From contig NZ_LS398548.1 in the NCBI RefSeq assembly GCF_900327275.1, positions 1,860,001 through 1,924,000 on the forward strand: a stretch of DNA of 64,000 bases. The letters are read 5' to 3'. Below are positions 1 to 9,368 of the stretch, in pieces. Position numbers and translations under genes: made by a program. This stretch comes from Orientia tsutsugamushi. Its GTDB lineage: Bacteria > Pseudomonadota > Alphaproteobacteria > Rickettsiales > Rickettsiaceae. A model generated the notes under the pieces. The model did not search any database and had not been told where the DNA came from. It worked only from the letters and a program-made list of their open reading frames with translations. Position 1 is the first letter of the stretch. Every line of letters starts with the position of its first letter.

Positions 1-837
1 ATCTCCATTATAAATTTTTAACAATTCTAATGTTGGGACTACCTTGTTACTATTAATAACGATATTTAGTGCATTTACCAATGTCTTATCAGTGTCAAAT
101 CTTAACTTACAACGTGTAATAAATGGATCAAAATCAAAGTTAAGAGATGAAAAAACACTGAACATATCATCAAGCATTTTGACCGCATATACATTACTTA
201 AACTATACGTATTTGTAGCTTCCACTATATGCTGTAATGTCCAGCAAACAATTATATTTTCTAATCTTATTATATCATTATGATGATTATTGAAATAAGT
301 AATATACTTAATATGTTCATGACTATTTTGAATGAAAAACTTAAACAATTCAGGATCTTGATTTTTAATTGCATACTTAAGTCCTATATGCATAACTTGC
401 ATCTTACGTATAAAATCACTTAAATTATCATTTTTTGTTTGAAATGTAATCAAATGCTGTGCTTCAGCTATTTTATATTTTTTGACAAACTTTATTACTT
501 CATTTCTAATATTTATTAGATCAGTTACATAATCTATAATTTTTATTACCAAATAATTACCATTATTACTCCCAACTATTTCATCAATTAAATCATTAAT
601 TTCTTTATCACTTAACTCAAATGTTTTATTTTGCTCATCAATACCAACATTAGTAATTAAATTATTAAGTAGCTTACTACTAGTATTGTACTCACTATCC
701 AATTTTATTTTATTAATATTAAGTATATCAATGATCTGTTGAATATACTGATCTGTAGTTAGAATATTATCATCAAGTATATCAGTATATTTTTCTATGT
801 CCTTTAATTCATCTATTAAAGTGCTTATAACAAGCAT
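1..837 (-). CDS. Hypothetical protein, 3' end outside window
   Basis: An uninterrupted minus-strand frame of 279 codons runs from an ATG at 837 off the left edge. AGGAAGG lies about 5 bases upstream of the ATG, a good ribosome binding site. The visible part is hydrophilic and helical, beginning MLVISTLIDELKDIEKYTDI, with no signal peptide or membrane segment. The end of the visible part (LVNALNIVINSNKV, then LELLKIYNGD) has the rhythm of an ankyrin or other helical solenoid unit, but I cannot identify a family. The next feature upstream is an IS copy. Function is unknown; an effector-like solenoid protein is only a guess. Confidence 0.6.
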   Translation of the reverse strand, partial: MLVISTLIDELKDIEKYTDILDDNILTTDQYIQQIIDILNINKIKLDSEYNTSSKLLNNLITNVGIDEQNKTFELSDKEINDLIDEIVGSNNGNYLVIKIIDYVTDLINIRNEVIKFVKKYKIAEAQHLITFQTKNDNLSDFIRKMQVMHIGLKYAIKNQDPELFKFFIQNSHEHIKYITYFNNHHNDIIRLENIIVCWTLQHIVEATNTYSLSNVYAVKMLDDMFSVFSSLNFDFDPFITRCKLRFDTDKTLVNALNIVINSNKVVPTLELLKIYNGD

Positions 838-1153
838 ATATTTAACCTTCCTATTCACTAAAAAAAATTAACTTAATTATAAACTTAAATCTCCAAAAAG
901 CAACTTTGAGTTGGTTTTGTATATTATGTTAGGAGTATAAAAATATATTTTCAGTTTTTTCAATCAGGTAATAGAAGAGATGTTAGCACTTCTTCCATTC
1001 TTAAATATAGAATCAGATGGTTTTGTTATCCAAGTCTCTATAGCGCAATTCATCAAAAGGTAACGTATAGATTTCACATATTATGCTTTCCTGATAACTT
1101 CATATTATTGTCTATAGCTTGTGTTTACTATTATTGCTTTCAAAGATCTATAA
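838..1153. other. Gene-free stretch, 316 bp
   Basis: AT-rich sequence between the start of the minus-strand gene at 837 and the IS at 1154. I see no conserved frame, tRNA or clear hairpin. It presumably carries the promoter of the minus-strand gene. Confidence 0.4.
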
Positions 1154-2061
1154 TAGACCTCTTTCGAAACTGGTTAAGGTAGTTCAAAATTATAAATGCC
1201 AAAGATCAAATTAAATCTAAGACCGAATCTTTTACGTCTATTTCGATATTTGTCAGCAATAATTTTGAACTGTTTTAGCATACCGATAACGGTTTCATTC
1301 ACAACTTTTTCTCGTGCTAACCTAAGATTATTCTTTTTATCATTTTTAGTTAAAGGATTTTTCTTGCTTTTTTTCTTTGGTAATTCAGAATTATTGTGAA
1401 TTTTTTGTATACCTTGATATCCTGTATCAGTAATCGCTTTAACCTTAGGATGGATAAGGATTTTGGATTCCTTAAATAATCTAAAGTCATGTTTTTTACC
1501 GTTAGAAAAATCTGTACATATTACTTGGTATGTTTGCTTGTCTAACACTATTTGAGTTTTTAGTGTATGCCTTTTCTTCTTTCCTGAATAATAGAATTTT
1601 TGTTTTTTTGGGTCTTTCTATAGGAGTATCAGTAGCATCAATCAAGACCACTTCATAATTCATATCACTCTTCATTATAGCTTTACGACCTGTAAGAGCA
1701 AAGTTTAGGTGTTTAACTAGGGTATCTTCTACCCATTTTACAGCTTTATATGCTCAACTTTCACTAATCCCATAGTTCTGACCTATATGGAAATAAGTAC
1801 GGTATTCTCTAAGGTATTCTAACACCATCAGCAACTGTTCCTCCAAATTGAGCTTATTTTTACGTCCACCTTTTGATTTCTTAAAACCATCAGCTTTCCT
1901 CAAAATATCCACCATCTTTGAAAATGTCCTCTTCCTTACTCCTGTTAATCGACGAAATTTTTCATCCTTTAACTCTTTTATCTGATCTAATTTCATTATT
2001 ACTTCAAATTAGATTTTTATAACACCATTCTACATCATTCTCTAGTTTCGAAAGAAGTCTA
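1154..2061 (-). mobile_element. IS5-family (IS1031/IS427-like) element, copy 1, defective
   Basis: A 908-bp element on the minus strand, flanked by TA on both sides. The ends are imperfect inverted repeats: GACCTCTTTCGAAAC on the left and, read inward, GACTTCTTTCGAAAC on the right. It is one of five copies in the window and is inserted in an IS630-type remnant that resumes at 2065. Two lesions inactivate its transposase. Confidence 0.85.
1174..1996 (-). pseudogene. IS5-family transposase, broken (IS copy 1)
   Basis: The intact homologues at 7063-7886 and 8450-9273 have a 145-codon first frame and a 124-codon second frame joined by -1 frameshifting. Here the first frame ends early at a TGA near 1754, in ISES-stop-AYKAV where the others read TCA. 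The slippery run near 1603-1610 has seven A's instead of eight (read on the minus strand), so the -1 shift would no longer join the frames. The second frame (1174-1548) keeps the DTGYQG and K-rich regions of the DDE fold. No full transposase can be made from this copy. Confidence 0.85.
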
Positions 2062-2064
2062 TTA

Positions 2065-2740
2065 AATATTACATATAAAAAAAGCTATAAAATATCCGAA
2101 TGCAAAAAAAGAAGAGAAATTAAAATTTTAGAATAGGATAAAAAGGTACAAATACAAATGAAAAGTTATTGTTTTTACGGATGAGAGAGGTTTGTTCATA
2201 GTACAACTATAACTTACGGATATGCAGCAAAAGGCATGAGATGTTACAGAGTTTATAATTGGCATCCATCAAAGAGAACTAATGTTATAGGAGCATTAGT
2301 AGACAAATCTCTGCTAACAGTATCAATTTTTGACTGCGATGTTAATACTGCTATTTTTAACTGTTTGATAGAACAGGATTTAATTCAGAAATTACCTAAT
2401 AATTCTGTAGTTGTAATGGACAATACAAGTTTTCATAAACATCCTCATTTAAAAATTACAGCTAAACCACTATAAAACAGTTATATATTATATACTTTTT
2501 GAAAAATATACTTAGGTCATAGTAATAGCCAAACTATTATAACTGTTTTATATAGGCTTGCTATAAAAAGATAGACATATATTAGAGTATTTACCTCCTT
2601 ATTCTCATGATTTAAATCCTATTGAAAAAATTGTTTCAAGCTAAATCAAGCAGAATGAAATATCACTGTGGCTTAGAGATGCTTTTCAAAAAGTATATAA
2701 CATAACTGTTTTATAGTGGTTTAGCTACAGTAGAATCTCT
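2065..2740 (+). pseudogene. IS630-family transposase remnant
   Basis: Plus-strand codons read NITYKKSYK, then a frameshifted FVHSTTITYGYAAKGM, then 2236-2475 with GALVDKSLLTVSIF and VVVMDNTSFHKH (a DDE catalytic stretch), and after an insertion ILEYLPPYSHDLNPIEK (2583-2632), the third catalytic block of IS630/Tc1-mariner transposases. It carries stops, at least one frameshift and a nested ~109-bp insertion. The end ACTGTTTTATAGTGGTTTAGC (2706-2726) resembles the inverted repeat seen near 6440 and 21950. The 79-codon open stretch inside it is not a separate gene. Confidence 0.7.
2463..2571. repeat. MITE-like insertion bounded by IS630-type inverted repeats
   Basis: About 109 bp interrupts the IS630 transposase between its second and third catalytic blocks. 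It begins CCACTATAAAACAGTTATA and ends TATAACTGTTTTATATAGGC, which are inverted copies resembling the IS630 termini. Another terminus-like motif lies near 2525. It is too short to encode a transposase. Boundaries are approximate. Confidence 0.45.
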
Positions 2741-2885
2741 AAAATTGGTAATTCAGACCTACGTAAAGCTTTTTATATGCCTGAAATGTCTGCATTAAAA
2801 CATAATTGTATTATATTAGGCAATTTGCTGATCGTTTATCATCTGATAGTGGCAAACAAACATGTTTATCATTTTTCTTGATTTT
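2740..2885 (+). pseudogene. IS110-family transposase C-terminal fragment
   Basis: Codons read ISKIGNSDLRKAFYMPEMSA, the conserved C-terminal block of IS110 (Transposase_20) proteins. A frameshift is followed by QFADRLSSDSGKQ. The same block occurs in better condition on the minus strand at 8120-8330. It has no start, no N-terminal DEDD domain and a frameshift. Confidence 0.65.
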
Positions 2886-3207
2886 TAACATGCTATCTCT
2901 AATTTACTATATATTCAACTCATTCTAGCACATAGTGTTTAGCTTTTATTTGATGAAATCCATAGACAAATGGCCAAAAATATAATATACAGTTACTGTA
3001 TAATCTTTGTTCATTTCATGAAAGTTATAACAGAGCTAATATGTTTAAGAATAATACAATAAATTTTAATAATTACAAGAAATCAGCATTAAAAAAGCAA
3101 AGAACTTTAAGATAAACCAATGTTGAATTTTAGCTTTGTCTTAACCTCCATTGCTTTTGAAAGCACTAATACTGAACAAGATTATTTATTTTATATAAAA
3201 TTGTATC
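2886..3207. other. Gene-free stretch upstream of 943-residue gene
   Basis: AT-rich, about 320 bp, between transposase debris and the large gene at 3208. I see no convincing frame. It probably contains the promoter of that gene, but I could not pick a -10/-35 pair with confidence. Confidence 0.35.
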
Positions 3208-6039
3208 ATGAAAATCAAACTTAAGAACGCTGTTGAGCAAGCTCTTGATCATCTATTAAAAAATCAAGGGCAGACAGCAGCCTGTATAATTTATTCAATT
3301 AGTAATAATGATTCTGTGGTATTCCAAATACTATTAAAGGAAATGAAAGTTCGGCAATATGATACATTAATGCTACCTCAAAATCAGTGGAAAGCTTTAA
3401 TTGAGCATTTTGCAATGCAAGATAAGTATCATTGGTCTTTAAGAGCGCTAAGCCGACTTTTTCCATCGCTAATTACAAATCATGCATATGAAGCAGTACA
3501 TTATGCCGCTTACTTCAAAGCAAACAGAAATCTTAAGCTCCTATTAAATCCTAAATTTAATCTTGATCTCAATGCATTAAGTCCTGGTAATGGCAATACT
3601 ATCCTTGGTAATGCAATATTAGGTGATAACCTAGAAGGTGTAAAGCTATTATTAAAAATGAATAGTGTAGACTATACAAAACCAAATAGTTGCAACTTTA
3701 GACCAATTCATGTTGCAATATGGAAGGATGAGATTGACGTTCAATCTCCACAATGTATATATACAACAACCCTTAGAATACATTATAGACTTAAAGGACA
3801 AACTAAACTATTAAATACTCATTGCAAATTCAAAGCTCAATCATTACAAATGCAGTTGTTTTCTCGGCAACTTTGTGAGAATCCATTCCAAATAGAAGAT
3901 CATAATCAAAATGATTTTCAAACATGTACAATCCTTTTTATCAAAGTATTATCCTGCAAATCTCAAAAATATTTTCTAAAATTATTAGAATCTACTTCCA
4001 AAATATTGACATCAAGCAGTTTTGGATTAGATCACAAAGGACATGTTCTAAACTTTCTATCTTTTTCTTCTACATGCTTTGAACTTACAGATAAAGCTCA
4101 AACAGCACTAGAGAATCTATTAAATACTGTTATTATTCCACAAAATGAAACCCTTATACAAATAGATAAACTTCATGCTCTATACTGTTATATGATATCT
4201 AGGGCTTGTAATGAACTAAATGTGGATAAAGCAAGTTATTACGCAGAATTACTAGTTAATCCAGCAGCAGTAGTTAATCCAGAGGATAAAGCAGAAGCAT
4301 GTATTAGTTTAGCATTTCTTTATGAATCACTATATATCTCACGTAAAGCTATATTCTACCTTGACAAAGCTATAGAAACTTGCAGAGCTAGTTTATTACC
4401 AAAACTAGCTACTAAATGTTTTAGAGCATTGGTTAATAAAATTAATATTTATCAAGCATGTAATAAGGAACAAGACGCAAACGAGTGTATACAGCATGGT
4501 AGCTTACCTAAATCTTTGAAAGATTTGTGTTTAATAACTCAGCAATTAAAATTTAAACAATATACTTCTTTCAAAGTTACAGATCTTGTAAAAGAAGTAG
4601 CTGAATTAGAAGAATTATCATGTATTAACTTTAATGATGCAGCTAGTATAGTGAAACATAATAAATTAAAAGAAGATCTAGGCTGGAAATATCAATACTT
4701 TGTTAATACTTATGTTTTTATATGTACTCATGCGCAAGATTTACAAACTCTCACCCATGCTATTCAAATTGCAGAATCTGGGCTGAATTTATTTCCTGAC
4801 CCAGCAGTAGCTTTCTCGATAATCAAAAACACGTTATCAATTTATGCTAAAGCAGAGTTATATGATGAAGGAATACAATTTTTACAAAAATACAGCACAC
4901 AATATCCTACATCACAACCGCATATATTATATCATAAATATGTACTATACAGTAATAGTGCTAATAGTGATAATAGTGATAATAGTGATAATAATGATAA
5001 TAGTGCTAAACATGCTAAACATGCTAAACATGCTAAACGTAAGTTAGCAAGCAAATTTCTTAAAGAACTTGAGCAAAAGTCACAGAATAGTAAAGTATGT
5101 TCAATTTTATACAGTAAAGCAAAAGAACTTGATCAAATTGTTATGCAAAAAAAGATCAAGCATCAATCTGATAATGAAGATGCAATCTTAGCAGCATTAC
5201 AAGCTTTGTTTCAGCAGGAAGTTAATTCAGAAGAAGAAGTTAACAAGTGTTTGTTGCAAGAAAAAGTCGAGTGTCAATCTGGTGATGAAGATGATATCTT
5301 AGAAGCATTACCAAGACTTTTTCAAGTAGAATCACAAAATGAGATAGATATAGTATTAAATACTACACATTGGCATATTGATGATCAAAGAATAATATCC
5401 TCTAATAATACTACATACATAGCCAATAGCTCATCTTTTATAAACTCAGATGGATTATTTGCAATTATTGATGAAAAGATATCACGGCAGCTTGACACTG
5501 TTACAAAGCAACAATGTCAGGCAGCATTAGAAAAAGGTCTAATACATAGACAAAAAAAATGCAGTGGAATAAAAATTTTAAACCTTAAAGATAATAAGGT
5601 AATAGAATTAAAACTTGCTAGCAGGGATTTGCGCCTTATTGCTACTACTGCTTACATAAATTTAGATAATAAAATGCTAATAATATTTAACAAATTAGCT
5701 ACTCATTCTACTCTTCAAAAAAATATAGTCAAAAGTAAGTATATTACTAAAAACTCTATATGCCATGTCAATTGCAGTGAAGAAGATAAATTTAAAAATA
5801 GAACAGAAAAATCGTTCATACAACCAGAGGAAAGCACTGCTACTGCACAATCATGTTCATTAAGCGAACAAATTCATGCAAAAGTTGAAACCAAGTGCAT
5901 GATTGATGAATTTACAACATTAGATATAACTGATACAAGCGATTTAGCAGAAAGTCATTGTGAAAATAATGAAGACAGAGAAATAGTAGGTAACAGCAAA
6001 GATGAAGGCTTTTCGTTATCTGGAAGAAGCTTATTATAA
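3208..6039 (+). CDS. Large ankyrin/TPR-like repeat protein, candidate effector
   Basis: 943 residues. The N-terminal ~170 residues contain degenerate ankyrin units (for example ILGNAILGDNLEGVKLLLKM). Residues ~330-460 read like tetratricopeptide helices (EACISLAFLYESLYISRKAIFYLDKAIE would be one hairpin). Residues ~580-612 are low-complexity NSDNSDNS then AKHAKHAKHAK, coded by perfect 9-bp DNA repeats. Residues ~648-710 contain a duplicated acidic module: K-H-QSDNEDAILAALQALFQ, then E-C-QSGDEDDILEALPRLFQ. There is no signal peptide or membrane span. Ankyrin/TPR proteins in Orientia are commonly secreted host-interaction proteins; that role is inferred here. It stands alone between IS clusters. 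Confidence 0.65.
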   Translation: MKIKLKNAVEQALDHLLKNQGQTAACIIYSISNNDSVVFQILLKEMKVRQYDTLMLPQNQWKALIEHFAMQDKYHWSLRALSRLFPSLITNHAYEAVHYAAYFKANRNLKLLLNPKFNLDLNALSPGNGNTILGNAILGDNLEGVKLLLKMNSVDYTKPNSCNFRPIHVAIWKDEIDVQSPQCIYTTTLRIHYRLKGQTKLLNTHCKFKAQSLQMQLFSRQLCENPFQIEDHNQNDFQTCTILFIKVLSCKSQKYFLKLLESTSKILTSSSFGLDHKGHVLNFLSFSSTCFELTDKAQTALENLLNTVIIPQNETLIQIDKLHALYCYMISRACNELNVDKASYYAELLVNPAAVVNPEDKAEACISLAFLYESLYISRKAIFYLDKAIETCRASLLPKLATKCFRALVNKINIYQACNKEQDANECIQHGSLPKSLKDLCLITQQLKFKQYTSFKVTDLVKEVAELEELSCINFNDAASIVKHNKLKEDLGWKYQYFVNTYVFICTHAQDLQTLTHAIQIAESGLNLFPDPAVAFSIIKNTLSIYAKAELYDEGIQFLQKYSTQYPTSQPHILYHKYVLYSNSANSDNSDNSDNNDNSAKHAKHAKHAKRKLASKFLKELEQKSQNSKVCSILYSKAKELDQIVMQKKIKHQSDNEDAILAALQALFQQEVNSEEEVNKCLLQEKVECQSGDEDDILEALPRLFQVESQNEIDIVLNTTHWHIDDQRIISSNNTTYIANSSSFINSDGLFAIIDEKISRQLDTVTKQQCQAALEKGLIHRQKKCSGIKILNLKDNKVIELKLASRDLRLIATTAYINLDNKMLIIFNKLATHSTLQKNIVKSKYITKNSICHVNCSEEDKFKNRTEKSFIQPEESTATAQSCSLSEQIHAKVETKCMIDEFTTLDITDTSDLAESHCENNEDREIVGNSKDEGFSLSGRSLL
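4950..5040 (+). repeat. Coding 9-bp tandem repeats
   Basis: Inside the 943-residue gene, units of GATAATAGT (with GCTAATAGT and GATAATAAT variants) are followed by perfect CATGCTAAA units. They encode SDN and AKH repeats. Because the unit is 9 bp, slippage changes length without shifting the frame. Confidence 0.85.
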
Positions 6040-6440
6040 CACAAATTTGATATAATAAATAGAGCATAAAGTAGATAGATTAAGCATTACAGCAATGTTA
6101 AAATAACTAATTATGTTTAAGTATTCCTTACACAAAAACAATGTTAGGAATATTTAATTCCTGAATTAACACAAATTCTATATAATGAATATGCTATATT
6201 ATACCCAAGTTCGATATAAGAAGATATGATAGATATAGTTGAAATAAGTGATACAAAAATAGATCAATTAGCTGCTGTAGTTCTTGAATATAAGGTGTTT
6301 GTGGATGCTAAACTTTTGGTTTCATTGCCTCAAAAAAGTATGATATTAATGCACTGTCTGCTTTATCTGTTTTTGTACAATTAAGTCTATTCATTGCAAA
6401 ACCTTTAATACGTGCAGGATTTACTACGCTGACTTTATAG
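6040..6440. other. Gene-free stretch with short decayed frames
   Basis: About 400 bp after the large gene. A short plus-strand frame near 6240-6380 reads ISDTKIDQLAAVVLEYKVF but lacks a credible start and family. It ends at an IS630-like terminus (GCCAAACTACTATAAAACA, 6444-6462). Confidence 0.35.
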
Positions 6441-6489
6441 CTATAGCCAAACTACTATAAAACAATTATAATAATAAAATGCAATGAAA

Positions 6490-6850
6490 AAGTAATTAAT
6501 ATGACATATTCGATATATTTTGGAAAAAAGTGCTAACATAAATGAAGGAGAAAAAATTAGTTTTGAAAAAGTATCAAAACGTTTTGAGATATGAAAGAAT
6601 ACAGTATTTGTATGAAGTAAAAGCATATTGCTGTAAAAAAACAGAAACATAGCTCCAAGAAAAATCTCTATTGAAAAACTAAAAGAAGATGTGAGTCAAC
6701 ATAGTGAGGCATATCAATATGAAAGAGCTGAACTACTAGGAGTAAGTAAGTCTAGTATACAAAAAGCATTAAAGAGATTAAATATTACATATAAAAAAAG
6801 CTTTAAAACGTCAATTTAGGATAAGGAATCAGAAGAAGAAGAGATAAAAT
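6490..6850 (+). pseudogene. IS630-family helix-turn-helix (ORFA) remnant
   Basis: Broken plus-strand frames read MTYSIYF, KYQNVLRYE, then APRKISIEKLKEDVSQHSEA, AELLGVSKSSIQKALKRLNI and TYKKSFKT. This is the N-terminal winged HTH of IS630 transposases, the same family as the remnant at 2065. Frameshifts and stops interrupt it. The catalytic half is missing here. Confidence 0.6.
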
Positions 6851-7062
6851 GGAGTTAAGTTTAGAGATAGAATAACTAGCAAGAGAAGCAATTATATGAA
6901 CAAAAAAATTAAGAGGAGAACAGTGTCTAGTATGCTCTAAATGCATATGTTTTTTTAGTACATTAAAGACATACTCAATTAAAGAACGTTTATTTAATAG
7001 ACTTCTTTCGAAACTAGAGAATGATGTAGAATGGTGTTATAAAAATCTAATTTGAAGTAATA

Positions 7063-7886
7063 ATGAAATTAGATCAGATTAAAGAGTTAAAGGATGAAAA
7101 ATTTCGTCGATTAACAGGAGTAAGGAAGAGGACATTTTCAAAGATGGTGGATATTTTGAGGAAAGCTGATGGTCTTAAGAAATCAAAAGGTGGACGTAAA
7201 AATAAGCTCAATTTGGAGGAACAGTTGCTGATGGTGTTAGAATACCTTAGAGAATACCGTACTTATTTCCATATAGGTCAGAACTATGGAATTAGTGAAA
7301 GTTCAGCATATAAAGCTGTAAAATGGGTAGAAGACACCCTAGTTAAACACGCAAACTTTGCTCTTCCAGGCCGTAAAGCTTTAATGAAGAGTGATATGAA
7401 TTATGAAGTAGTCTTGATTGATGATACTGAGAGTCCTATAGAAAGACCTAAAAAAAACAAAAATTCTATTATTCAGGAAAGAAGAAAAGGCATACACTAA
7501 AAACTCAAATAGTGGTAGATAAGAAAACGCGCCAAGTAATATGTACAGATTTTTCTAACGGTAAAAAACATGACTTTAGATTATTTAAGAAATCCAAAAT
7601 TCTTATCCATCCTAAGGTAAAAGTGATTACTGATACAGGATATCAAGGCATACAAAAAATTCACAATAATTCTGAATTACCAAAGAAAAAAAGCAAGAAA
7701 AATCCTTTAACTAAAAATGATAAAAAGAATAATCATAGGTTAGCAGGAGCAAGAGTTGTGAATGAAAACGTTATTGGTATGCTAAAACGCTTCAAAATTA
7801 TTGCTGACAAATATCGAAATAGACGTAAAAGATTCTCTCTTAGATTTAATTTGATCTCTGGCATTTATAATTTTGAACTACCTTAA
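7063..7886 (+). CDS. IS5-family DDE transposase made by -1 frameshift
   Basis: The first frame (7063-7500, 145 codons) contains an HTH region (FRRLTGVRKRTFSKMVDIL), HIGQNYGISESSAYKAVKW and the first catalytic Asp block VVLIDDTESPIERP. The second frame (7512-7886 and upstream) contains TDFSNGKKHDFRLF, DTGYQG and NRRKRFSLRFNLI. At 7452-7458 the sequence A-AAA-AAC is a classic -1 slippery heptamer in the correct phase. Slippage there gives PKKKQKFYYSGKKKRHTLKT, the conserved junction of this family. The fused protein of about 274 residues is the expected transposase. Confidence 0.85.
7452..7458 (+). promoter_or_regulatory. Programmed -1 frameshift slippery heptamer
   Basis: A-AAA-AAC in phase with the first transposase frame, followed about 40 bases later by that frame's stop (7498-7500). 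The second frame is open through the whole overlap. The same site is kept in IS copies 3 and 4 and lost by one A in copy 1. Confidence 0.8.
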
Positions 7887-8119
7887 CCAGTTTCGAAAGA
7901 GGCCTAATAACTTCTTATCTTGTATGTCCAATAAATATGTTTTCATATCTTTATGAAGATTAGTAAATAAACGTAAACCATTGGTCAACAGTTGATGAAA
8001 TAACTTTTTAGATATGTAAGCTTTATCACCAAACAATTTACCAGATAGGACTTCAGAAATAACTAAAGCTATAGATAGATCGCTTTTATTGCCTTTAGTA
8101 ATTTTAACTGACATTATTT

Positions 8120-8429
8120 CACCTTTATTATTGATTATAAGATGTTCTATGTAATAACTTACGCATAGCGGCAATAAGGATAAGCATTTTGGGTTTACCA
8201 GTATCAGACAAACGTTGAGAAAATTGCTTGATAATACAATTATGTCTCAAGGTAGACATAGCAGGCATATAAAAAGACTTACGTAGATCTGAATTACCAG
8301 TTCTAGAGATTCTACTAGCCCCCCGCACGGTACTACCAGATTGACGATGCTTAGGATTAAGACCTACAAAAGCTATAACTTATTTAGCAGAACTTGTCTC
8401 TTTAGAAATATCAATCACTAAAATTATAC
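8120..8429 (-). pseudogene. IS110-family transposase, internally deleted
   Basis: Read on the minus strand, the segment begins LVIDISKETSSAK (the N-terminal DEDD strand of IS110 enzymes), has a stop, and jumps to VGLNPKHRQSGS, then RISRTGNSDLRKSFYMPAMS and MRKLLHRTSYN of the C-terminal domain. Most of the middle is missing. IS copy 3 cuts its upstream edge at 8430 and it abuts the IS982 remnant near 8150. Confidence 0.7.
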
Positions 8430-9338
8430 TAGACATCTTTCGAAACTGGTTAAGGTAGTTCAAAATTATAAATGCCAGAGATCAAATTAAATCTAAGAGA
8501 GAATCTTTTACGTCTATTTCGATATTTGTCAGCAATAATTTTGAAGCGTTTTAGTATACCAATAACGTTTTCATTCACAACTCTTGCTACTGCTAACCTA
8601 TGATTATTCTTTTTATCATTTTTAGTTAAAGGATTTTTCTTGCTTTTTTTCTTTGGTAATTCAGAATTATTGTGAATTTTTTGTATGCCTTGATATCCTG
8701 TATCAGTAATCACTTTTACCTTAGGATGGATAAGAATTTTGGATTTCTTAAATAATCTAAAGTCATGTTTTTTACCGTTAGAAAAATCTGTACATATTAC
8801 TTGGCGCGTTTTCTTATCTACCACTATTTGAGTTTTTAGTGTATGCCTTTTCTTCTTTCCTGAATAATAGAATTTTTGTTTTTTTTAGGTCTTTCTATAG
8901 GACTCTCAGTATCATCAATCAAGACTACTTCATAATTCATATCACTCTTCATTAAAGCTTTACGGCCTGGAAGAGCAAAGTTTTGGTGTTTAACTAGGCT
9001 GTCTTCTACCCATTTTACAGCTTTATATGCTGAACTTTCACTAATTCGATAGTTCTGACCTATATGGAAATAAGTACGGTATTCTCTAAGGTATTCTAAC
9101 ACCATCAGCAACTGTTCCTCCAAATTGAGCTTATTTTTACGTCCACCTTTTGATTTCTTAAGACCATCAGCTTTCCTCAAAATATCCACCATCTTTGAAA
9201 ATGTCCTCTTCCTTACTCCTGTTAATCGACGAAATTTTTCATCCTTTAACTCTTTTATCTGATCTAATTTCATTATTACTTCAAATTAGATTTTTATAAC
9301 ACCATTCTACATCATTCTCTAGTTTCGAAAGAAGTCTA
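8430..9338 (-). mobile_element. IS5-family (IS1031/IS427-like) element, copy 3, apparently intact
   Basis: 909 bp, minus strand, bounded by TA, with ends GACATCTTTCGAAAC and (inward) GACTTCTTTCGAAAC. It is nearly identical to copy 2 and in opposite orientation. It ends 30 bp from the 3' end of tsaC, marking the border between accessory DNA and the core island. Confidence 0.88.
8450..9273 (-). CDS. IS5-family DDE transposase made by -1 frameshift
   Basis: Same organisation as IS copy 2: a 145-codon first frame (8836-9273), an eight-A slippery run (near 8878-8886, minus strand) and a 124-codon second frame (8450-8824). Both frames are open. Residue differences from copy 2 are few (for example QNYRISES for QNYGISES, and DSLVKHQN for DTLVKHAN), so this is a recent relative and plausibly active. 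Confidence 0.85.
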
Positions 9339-9368
9339 TTTTATACTTTCTATTGTCTTATTCTGTGG

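Larger units (their letters stand above)
6998..7905 (+). mobile_element. IS5-family (IS1031/IS427-like) element, copy 2, apparently intact
   Basis: A 908-bp element with inverted-repeat ends GACTTCTTTCGAAAC and GGCCTCTTTCGAAAC, bounded by TA. Comparison with the uninterrupted IS982 sequence near 23080-23110 shows TA once at the empty site and on both sides here, consistent with a 2-bp TA target duplication. Together with the inverted copy 3 it forms a ~908-bp inverted repeat around 525 bp of IS982/IS110 debris. Confidence 0.88.
6880..8160 (-). pseudogene. IS982-family transposase, split by IS copy 2
   Basis: The upstream part (7906-8160, minus) reads MSVKITKGNKSD, GKLFGDKAYISKKLF and GLRLFTNLHKDMKTYLLD, typical of IS982 transposases. 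The C-terminal tail resumes on the far side of the IS insertion (6880-6998, minus) as KRSLIEYVFNVLKK and HLEHTRHCSPLNFFVHIIAS. A second IS982 copy at 22060-23300 preserves the uninterrupted sequence at this insertion point. The N-terminal portion is absent. Confidence 0.7.

Noticed and set aside
44-283. Plus-strand 79-codon open frame
   Set aside because: It lies opposite a longer minus-strand frame (1-837) that has a good ribosome binding site and runs off the window; this frame lacks both family signal and start signal.
4844-5047. 67-codon hydrophobic frame (VIVLIVIIVII)
   Set aside because: It is an alternative reading of the 9-bp tandem repeats inside the 943-residue gene.
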